Source: Byssothecium circinans (taxonomy: Eukaryota > Ascomycota > Dothideomycetes > Pleosporales > Massarinaceae). From it: DNA of 64,000 bases. Positions 32,291 to 44,012 of this stretch are shown piece after piece. Each line of letters starts with the position of its first letter. Positions within the stretch are counted from its first letter, which is position 1. The DNA is taken from positions 257,319 to 321,318 of the forward strand of contig ML977021.1 in assembly GCA_010015675.1 (NCBI GenBank), in the 5' to 3' direction. The position numbers and the translations under genes are program-made. The notes beneath the pieces are model-generated. The model saw only the letters and a program-made list of their open reading frames with translations, ran no database searches and was not told the origin of the DNA.

Positions 32291-33740
32291 TCAAAAATTC
32301 TCAACCCTCACCCCAACCCCCCTCTCATCCGCCAACCGCACTAGATCCGAGCCCACAACAACATCCATAAGCCCCAACCCCACACTCTTATAAATAACAT
32401 TCCCCTTCTGCAACCACGCCATCAACCCCCCATCATCAGGCCCCTTATCCCCCCTCTTTCTTTTCCGCTGCTCGCACTCACCAAGCTCCACACCCTGGTC
32501 GTCCAAACCATCCATACTCTTTCGCGCCTGGCACTCTAAGCGCTTCCGCTCCGCTTCCCTCCTCAACATGATCAGCTCGCCGATTTCGACGAGCTCGTTA
32601 CCGGAAAGACCTGCCTGAATGATTTCTCCCGCTTCTTTCAGACAGGCGTCGACGCTGTCGACGATGACGGCGCCGCCTTGGATGGCGTGTTTATGGTGAT
32701 GGCGTCCATGGTCGGGCGCGACGTTTTGTTTTAGGATATCGGGGTGGATTTCCAGCATGTGCGGTTTGTAGCTGCCGACCAGCGACACGTATCTTCCTTT
32801 TTTCCTGCCTTCAGTGTTTGTCAGGTGAGACGCGGGGAAGAGGGGTGTGAGCGAGGGTGTCGTGCAGAAAATGACGCTGGATTCGCGGACTGTGGCTTTC
32901 AGGAGCCGCTCGTATTCGTGGTGGCTGTTTGTTATGATTTGCGTCTTTGGTCGGGCGAGTTCGATGCCGTCGCCGGTGGGCGAGTTGTAGAGTCTGTGGA
33001 TGAGCTGGTGGGCGCGTTCGAAGCTTCGGTTTATTATGTTGAGGTGGTGGATCTCGGGTCCGCGGAGGAGGAGGGCGAGTCGTATGTGCCTGGGAAACGA
33101 CCACCGTTAGCAAGAGATTTTATCTTGACGTAGACTGTTATAAGTACCAGTAAGCCTGCTTTCCTGCCCCGAAGACTAGCAGATCATGTACATTATGCCG
33201 TTTCTTAAACATCATAGTGCTGGCCAGTGCTGTCCTAAACGCCGTGATTTCTTCCGCATTCACCAGTGCCCTTGGCCTGCCATCGCGATCCAAAAGCGTC
33301 AAGCTACCCTTTGGTGTTGTGCTCTGTGAACTAGCCAGAGAAGCCGGCGGGCCGTCGAACGCCGTCGTTGAGGATGTTGTCGAAGGTTGAGATATTGAGA
33401 GCGAATCGAACGAAGAGAGAGATGCGGCGCCAGAACCGACACTACCGGTGTCCGACGTACTCTTCTTGTCAGAGTCGGGTGCTGCAAGAGTTACAATTTT
33501 GACTCCGAACCCATCGTTGCTGGAGGCAGGCATGAGCAGTGTTGTCTGCCCATCGCTGCGCTTGAGAGACGTGCGGAGAGGTTGGTACGTGGAACAGCAG
33601 CCATTGGTGTCTTCTTCGGTAGCGGTCGAGTAGTAGTGAAGTGCATCGGCAAGACTCTGTTGGAGGTCGAGAATGTTCTGCCTAGTGAGACTGTGTAGCA
33701 AATCACTCACGTCCGAATCGGTGAGAATTGTTAGTGGCAT
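32291..33740 (-). CDS. Ornithine cyclodeaminase/mu-crystallin family NAD(P)-binding protein
   Basis: Exons 33740..33148 and 33089..32291; the intron (GTACTT..CCCAG) closes the codon TG|G, giving 463 aa. The frame is open back to 33905, but MPLTILTDSDVSDLL at 33740 is the expected family start. The N-terminal half includes YQPLRTSLKRSDGQTTLLMP and the dimerisation region, interrupted by a Ser/Thr-rich insertion of about 50 residues. It is followed by SLTLLDRDGRPRALVNAEEI. The Rossmann motif is DLLVFGAGKQAYWHIRLALL, with NIINRSFERA next. The C-terminal part is VIFCTTPSLTPLFPASHL, YVSLVGSYKPHMLEIHPDIL and GNVIYKSVGLGLMDVVVGSD, the last being the usual C-terminal signature. The family includes ornithine cyclodeaminases, ketimine reductases and amino-acid dehydrogenases; the substrate cannot be told from sequence alone. 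Confidence 0.88.
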
Positions 33741-34144
33741 TGCTTTCCGAGCGAACGGATTAGATCCGCCTGCAGTCTGTATTTGTGAGTCGAGACGGAG
33801 CACGGTAATGTGTGGTGAAGGATTCTTGTTAAAGCTTTCGTATTGGAAGCTTGCATGACTGCTTGTATTGAAATGTTGCTGTCCCCAGCACTTTAGCATC
33901 ATCATAGTGGGGTGTAGAGCTTGCTCCGCCCCGCCTCAAGCTTACTCATCACCCACGCTTTCCTCCTCCAAGCATTTCAAGCATTTAGCTATACGACGGT
34001 GATCATTATCAGGGTTCATGATTTACTCCAGCCAGTGAAGGCTGATTTTGTCCGTCCTAAACTCCGTGGTATTGCTCCAAGGCCGCTACATGCAGAGATA
34101 AGACACACGCCATTTTCCTTGGCCTCTCCTAGTCATCAAGTCGT
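33741..34144. other. Intergenic between OCD-family gene and eL8
   Basis: About 400 bases including the upstream region of the ornithine cyclodeaminase-family gene and the 3' end of eL8. An in-frame extension of the former (33905..33741) reads without domain features and is probably 5' UTR. Confidence 0.5.
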
Positions 34145-35082
34145 TTAGATCTTGATGGCGCTCTCGAGAGCCTTCCTCCGCTTCTCCATACGAGCGTTGG
34201 CCTTGGCACCCATAATACCACCGCCCCAGTGACGGCTAGCTTCCTTGTGCTTCTCGAGGTAACCGTCGTTGATGGCGGAGTTAAGCTTGGAAAGCTCGCT
34301 CTTGTCCTCGGAGCGGACCTCGGTCAGGGCGAGAACGGCAGCGGTCTAGATTAATTAGCTTAATATTGAGCGAGTTGGAAGTGGTATGTACCTTCTGGTG
34401 GACGACGGTCCCGAGCCTGGCCTTGCCCTTCACAACGGCATACGGAACACCCATCTTGCGGCATAGAGCGGGAAGGAAGACGACCAACTCAATGGGGTCA
34501 ACGTCATTGGCGATGAGGACGAGCGAAGCCTTCTTGTTCTCGATGAGGCCGACAACGTGGTTCAGACCGAACTTGGCGGTGTAGGGCTTCTTAGAAACGT
34601 CCTCCTTCTTCTTTCCCTCGGAGATGGCGGTGGCCTCTTTGGTCAGACGCTCCTTCTTCTCAGCCTTGGTCTCCGGTCGGTACTTGTTGAGGAGCTTGAA
34701 CGCAGAAGTAGCCGCTACATATCGTCAGCCAATGTGCTTCCTAACCCCGTGTATGCCACTCACTGTTTCGGTCGAGGACGTGCTGGAACTGAGCGATGGA
34801 CGGGGGAACCTTCAACCGCATGTTGAGGATCTTCTTCTGGCGCTGGAGACGGACGTAGGCGGGCCATCGCACCATACGCGAGAGGTTGCGCTGGGGCTGG
34901 ATGTCCTGGCCGATGCCAAAGTTCTTGGGGCGCTTCTCGAGGAGCGGGTTCTACGAGTGTTAGAGCCTCTGGCAAAGCGCAATGGGGGTGGGTGCGTCAC
35001 GAACCTTGGCGGGCTTCTTGGAGCCGGTGGCCTTGCCCTGCGGGAATGGCGCGGGCGCCGCCTTCTTACCCTTTGGAGGCAT
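34145..35082 (-). CDS. RPL8: 60S ribosomal protein eL8 (L8, L7Ae family)
   Basis: Four exons, 35082..35005, 34950..34764, 34714..34392 and 34345..34145, with closing phases, give 262 aa (yeast L8 is 256). The N-terminus [20 protein letters not shown] and [20 protein letters not shown] are typical of eL8, followed by [20 protein letters not shown]. The RNA-binding L7Ae fold reads [40 protein letters not shown] and [20 protein letters not shown]. The tail [20 protein letters not shown] is also characteristic. It is a cytosolic large-subunit component with early assembly roles in the nucleolus. Introns concentrated near the 5' end are typical of fungal ribosomal protein genes. It is divergent from GPI18. 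Confidence 0.97.
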
Positions 35083-35511
35083 CTTGTCGTTGAGGCTGTC
35101 ATTGAGCACAGAAACATTAGCGAATCTTCATCCACTAAAGTACTGCGTCTCTAAGAGCGAGGGGGCATTGCTGCCACCCTGCGCTCTAGCCATGTTCAAG
35201 ACAGTCGCGAACCATTGCTGGAACGTGCGACGAATGTGCCGCAGTCGTCACGAGGAGATTAGGGATGGCGCTTACCGATTTACCTGTGGTTAGAAATTGG
35301 TGGACGACGAGGTGGGATTGTCGAGAGAGTTCGAAGTTGAAGATCGGCTGCGTGGGCAAAAGTTGCAGTGCGGCCTCGCTTAGCAAGCCGGGTCGGCAAA
35401 ACCAAAGTCCGGGACCGCCAACACAAATCATACATCATGATTCATCCCCAGGCGTCACACATCGCCAACCTCACCTGCCACTAGAGCGGAAACAGGCGGG
35501 ACGGAGGTGCA
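35083..35511. promoter_or_regulatory. Shared upstream region of eL8 and GPI18
   Basis: About 430 bases between divergent starts. No TATA box is clear. The eL8 5' UTR may itself contain an intron, which I cannot resolve. Confidence 0.5.
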
Positions 35512-36980
35512 ATGATACTGGTCAAGAAATATAGGGTGCTGACCGCTGTCTTCTTTGCCTGGAAATGCATCCTCTTTGCGATTGCTGCTCTAGCGCCTGG
35601 TCCTGGATACGACACGTCGGCGCTCATTCTCTCCAATCCAAGCCTTCGTCGACATGCCGAATTTAAGAATCAAGATTTCCTTGGTCGCATTGCTCTGAAA
35701 CTTTTCAGATGGGATGCTCTCTACTTCGTGACGGCGGCACAGCGGGGTCAGGTATATGAGCAAGAGTGGGCCTTCAGCTGGGCCTATTCGGGAGCGCTGC
35801 GCATGATAACTCGGTGTAAGACTATCCTACTTGCAGTCAAAACTGTGTGCTCATGATTGATAGTCTTCTTTTGCACTGAAACACCACCCCTCAGTGCATT
35901 TGTCTGGACAGCAGTTGCAATTTCCACTTTAATGCATCTATCCGCAGTGATGATATTGTTCAGGTTGCTGAATGTCCTGACAGCACGACGCAACGGCGGT
36001 CGCATTTCCTTCCTTGCTTGCATACTTCACATCATGTCTCCTGCTGGTCTCTTTCTCGTATCGCCCTACGCCGAATCTGCTTTCGCCAGTCTGAACTTCC
36101 TTGGCATGCTCTGCTATGCTCAAGCCGGACTTGAGCAATCTTCGAACCGGAAACAGACCTTTCGCCAAGACGCACTCATCCTCTGCTCCGGAATGTGCTT
36201 CGCGCTGGCTACTGTAGCTCGAAGCAACGGTTTGCTAAGTGGGCTGATCTACCTGTTCGATTTTGCCGCCTGTGTACCGAGCGTACTTAGGAGTCCGTTG
36301 AGCGGGAATGGGCTTAGACGGATTACTGTCATCTGCGCTGCTGGCGTGCTGGTGGCGGTCGGGTTTGTTGCTCCACAATATGTGGCTTATCGGGAGTATT
36401 GTACCCTTGGTCGTCAAATCACTACGCCCTGGTGTCAAAGAAGGATCCCAAGCATCTATGCTTGGGTCCAAAGCACATACTGGTGGGTTTGCTCCGCTCG
36501 ATCTGCAGTAGTCTCTAATTATATATTCGTAGGAACGTCGGACTCTTTCGATATTGGACCTTGCCTAATTTGCCTTTGTTTCTGCTCGCTGCCCCGATGC
36601 TGTGCTTACTCCTTCAGTCTAGCATAGTACACTTGCGTTACTCAAGACCTAGATCCTCGGGAGCTGATGATCATGACGCGGATGTCAAGGATCGGGACGC
36701 TTCCCAAGACCGTGCTCTACCTGATCATTTCCCCCAGTTGGTGTTTCCTCAGCTTGTACTCGCCATCACTGCGGCCACCAGTTTTCACGTGCAGATCATC
36801 AACCGCATTTCATCTGGCTACCCCATGTGGTATCTGTCAATTGCAAGATGGATTCCGTCACGAAAGGTCACTTCAGAGAATGGAACATCGAGCAAAAAAG
36901 TTGTGATCATCGTTCGCGGAATGATCATGTACGCTATAATCCAGGGCGCTCTTTTTGCGAACTTCCTTCCTCCGGCTTGA
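35512..36980 (+). CDS. GPI18: GPI mannosyltransferase 2 (Gpi18/PIG-V)
   Basis: Three exons, 35512..35815, 35864..36482 and 36533..36980, give 456 aa with closing phases (T|TC and TG|G, reading STYWNVGLFRYWTLP). Gpi18 adds the second mannose to the GPI core in the ER lumen using dolichol-phosphate-mannose. Signature segments include FRWDALYFVTAAQRGQVYEQ (the luminal RWDALYF motif), SPAGLFLVSPYAESAFASLN and ATVARSNGLLSGLIYLFD. The sequence is hydrophobic with about eight candidate transmembrane segments. NRISSGYPMWYLSIARWI and a C-terminal YAIIQGALFANFLPPA fit the family end. A polar insertion (RPRSSGADDHDADVKDRDAS) is probably a cytosolic or luminal loop. Donors GTAAGA and GTGGGT are slightly atypical. 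Confidence 0.93.
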
Positions 36981-38544
36981 TCCGAGATTCGAGGGTACGA
37001 ATCATACCTTGCCGACACCTGCAGTCTATAGCTGTCAATAGCTCATCGCTCAACTCGAAACCTACTGCAGGCCGTTACTCAGCCCCACACCTGCACCCCT
37101 CTGGCATCTCAGCATTCGGTGGAGCTCTCTAGCTACCCATACTTGGGTCATTATGCCTGATCGATGCTTCTTGTGAGCCTAGCCATGATTACACTGGTCT
37201 TGCATGCTGAACCAACAGAGGCGCCCACTCCACCTTTGACATCAAATGTATGAAGTATATCCCACGGTTGACGCTACGGTTGGCCGCATATCGGTAGCGA
37301 AGCGAACATTAATATTCACATGAATTCTTCCGGTGATACTTGGACAGATCAACTCCACCACCCGAATTTAATCTGCGGTGTTCCCTGATATTACACAGAA
37401 GCCGCATGTCGGTTCGTCCGCTCAGATCTTCTATCGTGCCACTATGGCGCCTGTAGTGTTACTTGCTAGCGGTTGTAGCGACTTCTTTCCCACCACCAAT
37501 TTCCAGAAGCCGTCCCCAACGTATTCACGAAACGTGCTCCCGTTCAATCGAAAATTGACGTCTGTCAAGCGCAAGATGGTCCGCCTTAGGATCAACGTGT
37601 GCGTGTCCGTATCGCAGACACTAGCACGAACGCTTTCTATACGAAGGCATTTGAATACCTTCCAAGGCACCTCTCATTGCACAAGGTGGCGGCTCAAATC
37701 ATGAGAGAGTGTCTCAAGCTCGTGTTACTAGCCAGCATGCTTCAGGACTTAAAAGTGCACGACTTTGGGGTTGGTCTACAACTGCAGGTCCGGGACCATG
37801 TCTGTTGTCTTAAGCCCCTCGAAACACATCCTGCCGCGGCCGACGTTGAAAAAATCGTTGAAAAAGGCGGTGCAAAAGCAAACAGCCACCAATATCGGGT
37901 CAGCGACCTATTCCAATCAGCTCTCGGTATTGTCTCAGCCTTGGAGTTCGTTCATGAAGATTCTCAACGTACCTGCATTAGACTTGCATGCGGCCCATGG
38001 TTCGAGGTACAATCGCTGCTGTTGAGCTCGTCCCATGCTCGATTGTACGACAAAGGCATAGCGCATACTCAGCTGACGTGTGTACTTTGTACCATCTTAC
38101 AAGAGTCGACTGTAGCTAGACCGTGATGCATCGTACCTAGGCGGCGTTGGGGACACAACATCTGCCCTCAAAGCTGCATATCACTATACCAATGCCGGAC
38201 GAATCTCTCCATCACTATATCCTTCTTGGATTCTCAGCGCCACTTCCTGCAATCACAACTGTATCGCGAGGAAGCTACCATTCCACAAACATCAGCCATT
38301 AATTTCGCGACCACGGAGAGAACACAGCATGGAGCCGAGAGTTGTTTCATTGATGCGAAATCAGTACAGTGTGCGTGCATGGCTTGGGAGTGACCCCTCA
38401 CGTTCATGGCCTCGCAGTTTCAGAGAATGCGAGTGGCGAAACTCCCGCCCCTATCTTCTATCAGAATGCATAAAGCCAGGCTTTCTCCCACTTAAACTTG
38501 TCATCAGCGGTTGATTAGAGGCACGCCAAACCCACTCATTCAGC
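36981..38544. other. Intergenic, no convincing gene
   Basis: About 1.56 kb. A 175-aa ORF (37599..38126) and others overlap in several frames with no recognisable domain. They could be a decayed gene, but I see no supporting splice or motif evidence. The last ~200 bases should contain the promoter of the secreted-protein gene. Confidence 0.5.
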
Positions 38545-40314
38545 ATGTATCCCTTTCTCGTTTTCTTCGCCCCTCTCCCCATTGCGGCTATCCTAGATGG
38601 GAGACAGTATTATGGCTGCACTGAAGATGATTGCCTCCGAGCTGTCAATGGCACCACGCGCGGCCCTGATCAACCTGTCATGGCTCTGAATGACTGCCGG
38701 GACTACATGACAACAACGCTTATCGTCGATCCCATGTAAGACCTCATCTCTTCTCTGGTGGTGGATCTTTCACTGATATAAGTCGATAGCTATACCACAA
38801 CGACTTTGACAACGTCCTCTGGACTAACAATCCTTCCATCATGCGGTACTATCTCAACTAGCACGGGGTACCTTACCGCGAGAGAAACACCAGCTGCCAA
38901 ACTTCACAAAAACAGCGTCCTCGAAGGTCATCAAGAGTTCGCACACTCTGTTTCATCCACGGCCGGACCCATTCCATCATACGCTACGAGTGCCTGCACC
39001 CTCAGTCACTTCTCCAGCGCCTGTAGTTGTATAGGAATCACTGCCGGTCTAGTCACTTCATCAGGCATCGTAAGTCGCTAATAGTTGACGCTCCAAGATA
39101 ATGCTAACATTCTTCAGACCGTTACTCAGACTTTGACAACCATGGTCATCACCACGTCAATCGGGTCTTGCCCTATCCCAGCTCCTACGATCGGCACTAC
39201 GAGCGACCCAGGCACATCGACTACATATACAATCACCATGTCACACAGCTCAACTACATCGACAACAACAGTCGTGATCCCGGATCCCACAAGAAGAGGG
39301 ACCGCAACTGGGACTGGGACCGGCACCAGCTCTTCTTCTAAAGGAACATCCATCCCCGGCACCCCCTCAAGACCGCAGCCCACTTCCACGCCACCTTATG
39401 GTAACGACACAACATCCTACATAACAAGCATCAAACCCACATGTCCTTCTGACCATCCAACAAACACCACCTTGCCACCTACAACTCTCCCCCCTTCAAA
39501 CACCACCTTACCTCCAATTCCCATCCCTCCTTCGAACACCACTTTACCACCGACAACGCTTCCACCTTCAAACACCACCTTACCTCCAACTCCCACCCCT
39601 CCTTCAAACACGACCTTGCCACCTACAACTCTTCCACCTTCAAACACTACCTTACCTCCAGTTCCCACTCCTCCTTCAAACACGACCTTGCCGCCAACTT
39701 CCATCCCTCCTTCAAACACAACCTTACCACCAATCATCCCCCCACCGTCGAATACCACCTTCCCGCCAATGCCTATACCTCCTTCAAATACAACTCTACC
39801 CCCAACAACACTCCCACCTACGAACACAACATCCCCACCAACCAGCACCCCAACCAACCCCTGTGGTGGTCGGGGCGTCAAACTCTGCTCAGGCATCTGT
39901 ACCGACACGAAGACCGACGTGGAACACTGCGGTTCCTGTGACAACGTTTGCAAACCTGGCCACTACTGCACCAACGGCGTTTGCACGCGTCCAGCTTGCG
40001 ACTCAGACTGCGAGTTCGCTCGTCTTTGCGGTCTCTCTAACGCCAACGTGACTTGCGCCTGTGGTCTTGATTCCTCAAATGCACAGGTCTGCTATAACAG
40101 GAGCTTTGATTGTAATGCTGCGAGTCCGGGTCAGTGCGATAGTACGGCTGAGTGTGATGTGGGTACTATTTGCGTACCGGATGCTTGCTGTGGGTCTAGG
40201 GGTGGACGCTGTGTTAGCACCGAGGGATGTGGGGTTCAGGGAGAACACATGGAGTTGGGTGAGAGGGTGAGGTTTGGGAAAATGGGGAAGAGGAGTATTA
40301 GACTGCATTTGTGA
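38545..40314 (+). CDS. Secreted Thr/Pro-rich repeat protein with Stig1-like Cys-rich C-terminus
   Basis: Three exons, 38545..38735, 38790..39069 and 39118..40314, with phases closing (AT|C; phase 0), give 555 aa. A signal peptide (PFLVFFAPLPIAAILDG) leads into a Cys-containing segment. Thr/Ser-rich regions follow (YTTTTLTTSSGLTILPSCGT; TVTQTLTTMVITTSIGSC), suited to O-mannosylation. Residues ~270-395 are a tandem array of about twelve units of the form PPSNTTLPPxxx; every unit carries an N-glycosylation sequon. The C-terminal ~130 residues are Cys-rich: CGGRGVKLCSGICTDTKTDV, EHCGSCDNVCKPGHYCTNGV and later CDSTAECDVGTICVPDACCG. The first of these resembles Stig1-type repeats. It is probably extracellular or cell-wall associated; there is no GPI signal at the end. 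Confidence 0.85.
39458..39835 (+). repeat. In-frame tandem array inside the secreted protein gene
   Basis: About a dozen copies of a 24-36-base degenerate unit encode PPSNTTLPP-type repeats. The DNA units differ mainly by C/T changes at third positions, and two longer period patterns alternate (TTLPP-S versus TPTPP/IPIPP). Copy number probably varies between strains (inference). Confidence 0.85.
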
Positions 40315-40751
40315 GGGTTGGAGTTGAGTTCCTAACTATTGGGGGAGCGGGAGATAATTACTAGAGGTGAAGTACAGGTTGAAGATGATGGGTGTGTGGA
40401 ACGGGGCTCTCGGAGTGACGTTGTTTTGAATGTTTTCGATAACTTCTGCATTGGTTAGCTTTTCGCTTCTTCAAATTAGCAACAGATAGGGCTTTGTTCG
40501 TTCCAAAAACCAAGAAACAATACTTGCTTGCTTTTCAAAAGAATAAAGACGATTGAACAAAAAGAGAAGGTGCGAAGAGAGAAAGAATCGATACGGCAGG
40601 TCAGAGGAAAGTCCTCGAGTACAGGTTCGTTTTGTGCATAAACTTTATCTTCCTGTAGGGCTTCTCATCATACATAAAGCTTCGCTCTAGCAGCCCTTCA
40701 AGCAAATGCCACACTCAGTATTCCATTTCACCAATCCACACCTTTCCCTCA
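40315..40751. other. Intergenic, convergent 3' ends
   Basis: About 440 bases between the convergent secreted-protein and membrane-protein genes. Nothing is recognised. Confidence 0.5.
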
Positions 40752-42910
40752 TCACTTAGCCGACCCCAAAATCCACATCCGTCCTTTCTTCCTCCTTAAA
40801 TCCCACTCCTTCTTCGCCCTCTCCTTCTCGAAGTCCACCGTTTCTCCGCCCACAAACCCCGGCCCCAGCGGACTCTTCGGCATCTCCCCAAACCTTGGCG
40901 TGACCGGCATTCTAAGCCCATCCAATCCCTCACCCATATCCACCTTAATCGACGCATGGCCCTGTTCATCCGCCCCCATTCTCACGACCAATCTGCCATT
41001 CCCTTCATCCGGATCGCTCAACAGCCAAACATGTTTCTGCGCCTTCTTACCTCCATCGACGGCCATTTCATCAGCTGCTTCAGCGAGCGAGGTTCCGCCT
41101 CGTGAAGCTGCGACGATCAGGTCGCGGGGATCAAGGTAGTTGAAGCGGGAGAGTTTGCGCCAACCGTGTGTGCGGACTGCTTCGAGGAGGACGGCGAGGA
41201 TGATGAGGAGGTTGAGGGTGAATATGGAGTATATGTAGGCGGGCTGTCCGAACTGGAGGCCATAGAGGTACACACGCGCCGTTTCCGGAGTGAACATTCG
41301 ACCGACCATTAGCTGGGCCGAGGCATAAGCGACGAGCATATCATCTGCCATTGCGGTGATTGAGTTTGTGAGTCCGGCGAGTGTGGCTTCCTGCTCGGAA
41401 AACGGGTCGCGAGATGCCGAGGAGCGGGACATGTTGAAAGCTGCGATGCTTGAATTCAGGGCTTCGCCGAGGAGCGAGACGTAGAGGTTTGTCATGTCGT
41501 TTGAAAGGAGCTCAAATTGTCGGACCACGGTGCGGGTTAGGTTGCGTTCGGGGTTGAAGTCTGTGATTGTTTGGGCGGGGAAGACGGTTATGTTGAGGTT
41601 GGAGAGATCGACTGTGACGTTGAAGAGCGTGGGGGTGAAGTCGAGTTCGCATTGTGTGCTGTTGAGGAACGCATAGGCTTCTCCAGCGGCGATGGCGAGG
41701 TAGCGTCTTGGAGAACGGTCACTCCAGGCGACGCCCATGGCCACGATACTGATTGAGGGTGTCAGCAAAGCTTGCCCAAAGGAGAGCCAGAGTGCACCGC
41801 TTAAGCGTGTAGGATCGTGGATGTAGAAGTGACAACATGTTGAAGTTACACGTACGCTTTCCCATCGTGACCGATATAGTTCGAATACTCAGGCCCACCG
41901 TCACTGTCCGGGAGATCGCCAGATGCAGCATATATCCACTCGTTTACTGGGCCAGAGAGGACGAAATTAGATGTCAGGTTATAGACGCATGAGACATTGA
42001 TGAGATAGCCTGCTTCTTGATAGACATATCCTGCAGCTTGGAAGTTTGATGAGATCATTTGGTCCATGAGACCAACCGGAGCGCCAACGCCATAGGATCG
42101 TCCTCGGTAGCTGAACTGCGTGTTGTCGATCTTGGGATGAACCTGCTTTTTTATGCCAACGGAAGAGGCGGCGGCAGCGGATGAAAGCAGAGGACCGATA
42201 AGATGCTGACCTGGTCTAGCATCGGGTTCGAATTGTTAGCAACACTTGCAGTGGGATATTTAGGGATTACTTACGAGTACGTGAAGAAGCCTTTCTGGTT
42301 ACGGAATGAGGGTCCAGCTTTCCCGATAACCATTGGATATTCTTTAATCATAGAAACGTCTTCATAGCTGGGAATTAGAAGCATGCCAGGGCCGGTCGTC
42401 TGATCAATGAGGGGAGTAATACTACCGGCCCACAGCGCTGCCGGAACTAGACTCAGAACGACCATGAACAGCACGGGGAAAAAGAATCGTAATGGCAGAT
42501 CCCCTAGACACAATCGTTAGGAAAAGCCCTTTCCACAGCATGACCCCAGACTTACAGTCCACACGTGGAATGCTCAAGTCCACCCACGTACGCAGAACGT
42601 CCAGCGAGACACTCGCTTTAGTAAGGCGTAGTCTAAGCGCATAGTTGAGCAACTTGCAAACAACAGCCACATGAATGACCCCGAACAGAGCTGCAAGCAG
42701 TTGTACCGTGAATGCGACGGAAGCTGGAAATCTGTTCGCAACTTGAAATAAGACACCAGTCGCCCGCCATTCGAACTGGTCCGCCGCTAACAAAATTGTA
42801 GCTAAAGCCGACGTGATTAGGAGTCCGTAGAAAGTATTATAGCGGCTCCAATGACTGTATCTTGCAACCTTTCCATAGCGAGATCTCGAAAACGTCGTGT
42901 GTCGAACCAT
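40752..42910 (-). CDS. Fungal multi-pass membrane protein of unknown function, 646 aa
   Basis: Four exons, 42910..42556, 42503..42275, 42215..41856 and 41748..40752, with closing phases. The N-terminal part has three hydrophobic helices (NTFYGLLITSALATILLAA; AFTVQLLAALFGVIHVAVVC; FFFPVLFMVVLSLVPAALWA). A large extracellular-looking domain of about 350 residues follows, with several N-glycosylation sites (NVSC, NLTS, NVTV, NITV, NLTR, NSSI, NMSR). A final helix (YSIFTLNLLIILAVLLEAVR) precedes a hydrophilic cytosolic tail that contains TRFGEMPKSPLGPGFVGGE and ends GRMWILGSAK. This architecture, two helical ends and a glycosylated loop, is common in fungal proteins of unknown function. I do not recognise a named family. 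Confidence 0.82.
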
Positions 42911-43342
42911 TAATATTAAAAAGACGACTGTCCGCCGTCAACGGCGAGCAGTGACGGAGAAAAGACTCGAGGGTGAACAACGAAAAAAACGAGGGAAACC
43001 GAAGAGGCTCAAAAAGACCAGCCGCGAGGTAGCTGGAAGAGTCACAGTTGTGAGCATATGTGAGATGGTGTGCATGAATCGCAGTGCTTGTTCACCCGGT
43101 TGAGGCTGGGGCTATATGCGAGATCTCTGCATGAACTACATTCAACCGCATGTACGTTTCTCACTTGGTGTGTTTGAGGCCCAAGGTGTCACAACTCCAC
43201 GGTAAAGCGCATCGTAATCCCTTTCTGATTGCTTCAAATACAAAACCCGTCGCTCCTAATGCATTGAAGCTTGTGTGTTCCGAGGAACATAAGTTAACTG
43301 GGAGAGGCTATTTGATAATCCTACATATCAGCATCTAATAAA
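42911..43342. other. Intergenic upstream of membrane-protein gene
   Basis: About 430 bases between the start of the 646-aa gene and the end of the NmrA-like gene. No gene or repeat is recognised. Confidence 0.5.
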
Positions 43343-44012
43343 CTAGTTGGAGATTACAGGTGTCGTGCCATCGAATTCATTCTTCTCCACCGCGTCTAAC
43401 AGGAAGGTCGCCACGCTCTCCTGGTGGTGGTATTGAAGGCGCCAATACCCTCGCCCTTGTTGCCATAGAAGTGAATGGGCGCAGATGGTCCTTCGATGAA
43501 GCGGGCGGGACGCGCAAGCACATAGCTCAGGCCGCTCTGCTTCACCACGTTCTCGGCCTGCTCATGGTCTTCGTAACCGATGCCCAAGTTGGAGTAGCGG
43601 ACCAGCAATTTGACGGGCAGGAATAGCGTCAGGAACGACTCACCCACGCCATGCGCCTGTAAGGTGACTATCTTGCGGGTTCCATAGCGGCGAGGACGTT
43701 GACGTGGGCGTCGTGCATGAGCATCGGTGGTGAGGTCGGCTTGGCGAAGGGATTGTCGCTGGTGCGCGCGCTGTTCAGCGTCACGATAACAGCGGTGGGC
43801 GCGTCCTCGGCCACAGCAGAGAAAGCATTTTCGACGTCGTCCTGGTCTTGCGGCTGGCCCTCGCATATTGTGAGGGTGCCGTCGGCGGCCGTGATGGATG
43901 CGAGAGAGGCCTCGTTTCGCACCAGCGTCGTCACCTTGTGGCCTCGCGCGAGCGCCTCTTGGACGACCAACTTCCCAACGCGCCCTGAGGCACCGAGAAT
44001 GAGGATACGCAT
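43343..44012 (-). pseudogene. NmrA-like NAD(P)-binding reductase gene with two frame breaks
   Basis: The protein is spread over three reading frames. It starts at 44012 with MRILILGASGRVGKLVVQEA (Rossmann GASGxxG motif) and reads to NVLAAMEPAR, with a TAG at about 43668-43670. The next frame continues GTRKIVTLQAHGVGESFLTL, YSNLGIGYEDHEQAENVVKQ and SGLSYVLARPARFIEG. This frame ends early at ARRAW-type sequence, while the third frame supplies the family C-terminus ESVATFLLDAVEKNEFDGTT and PVISN. Both switches are in the same direction (-1), as if one base were missing at each (near 43685 and near 43430). No usable intron explains either. It could be a recent pseudogene or two assembly errors. 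Function would be an NAD(P)H-dependent oxidoreductase or regulator. Confidence 0.7.

Noticed and set aside
37599..38126. 175-aa ORF
   Set aside because: No domain, several overlapping ORFs in other frames, no splice partners; cannot be told from chance.
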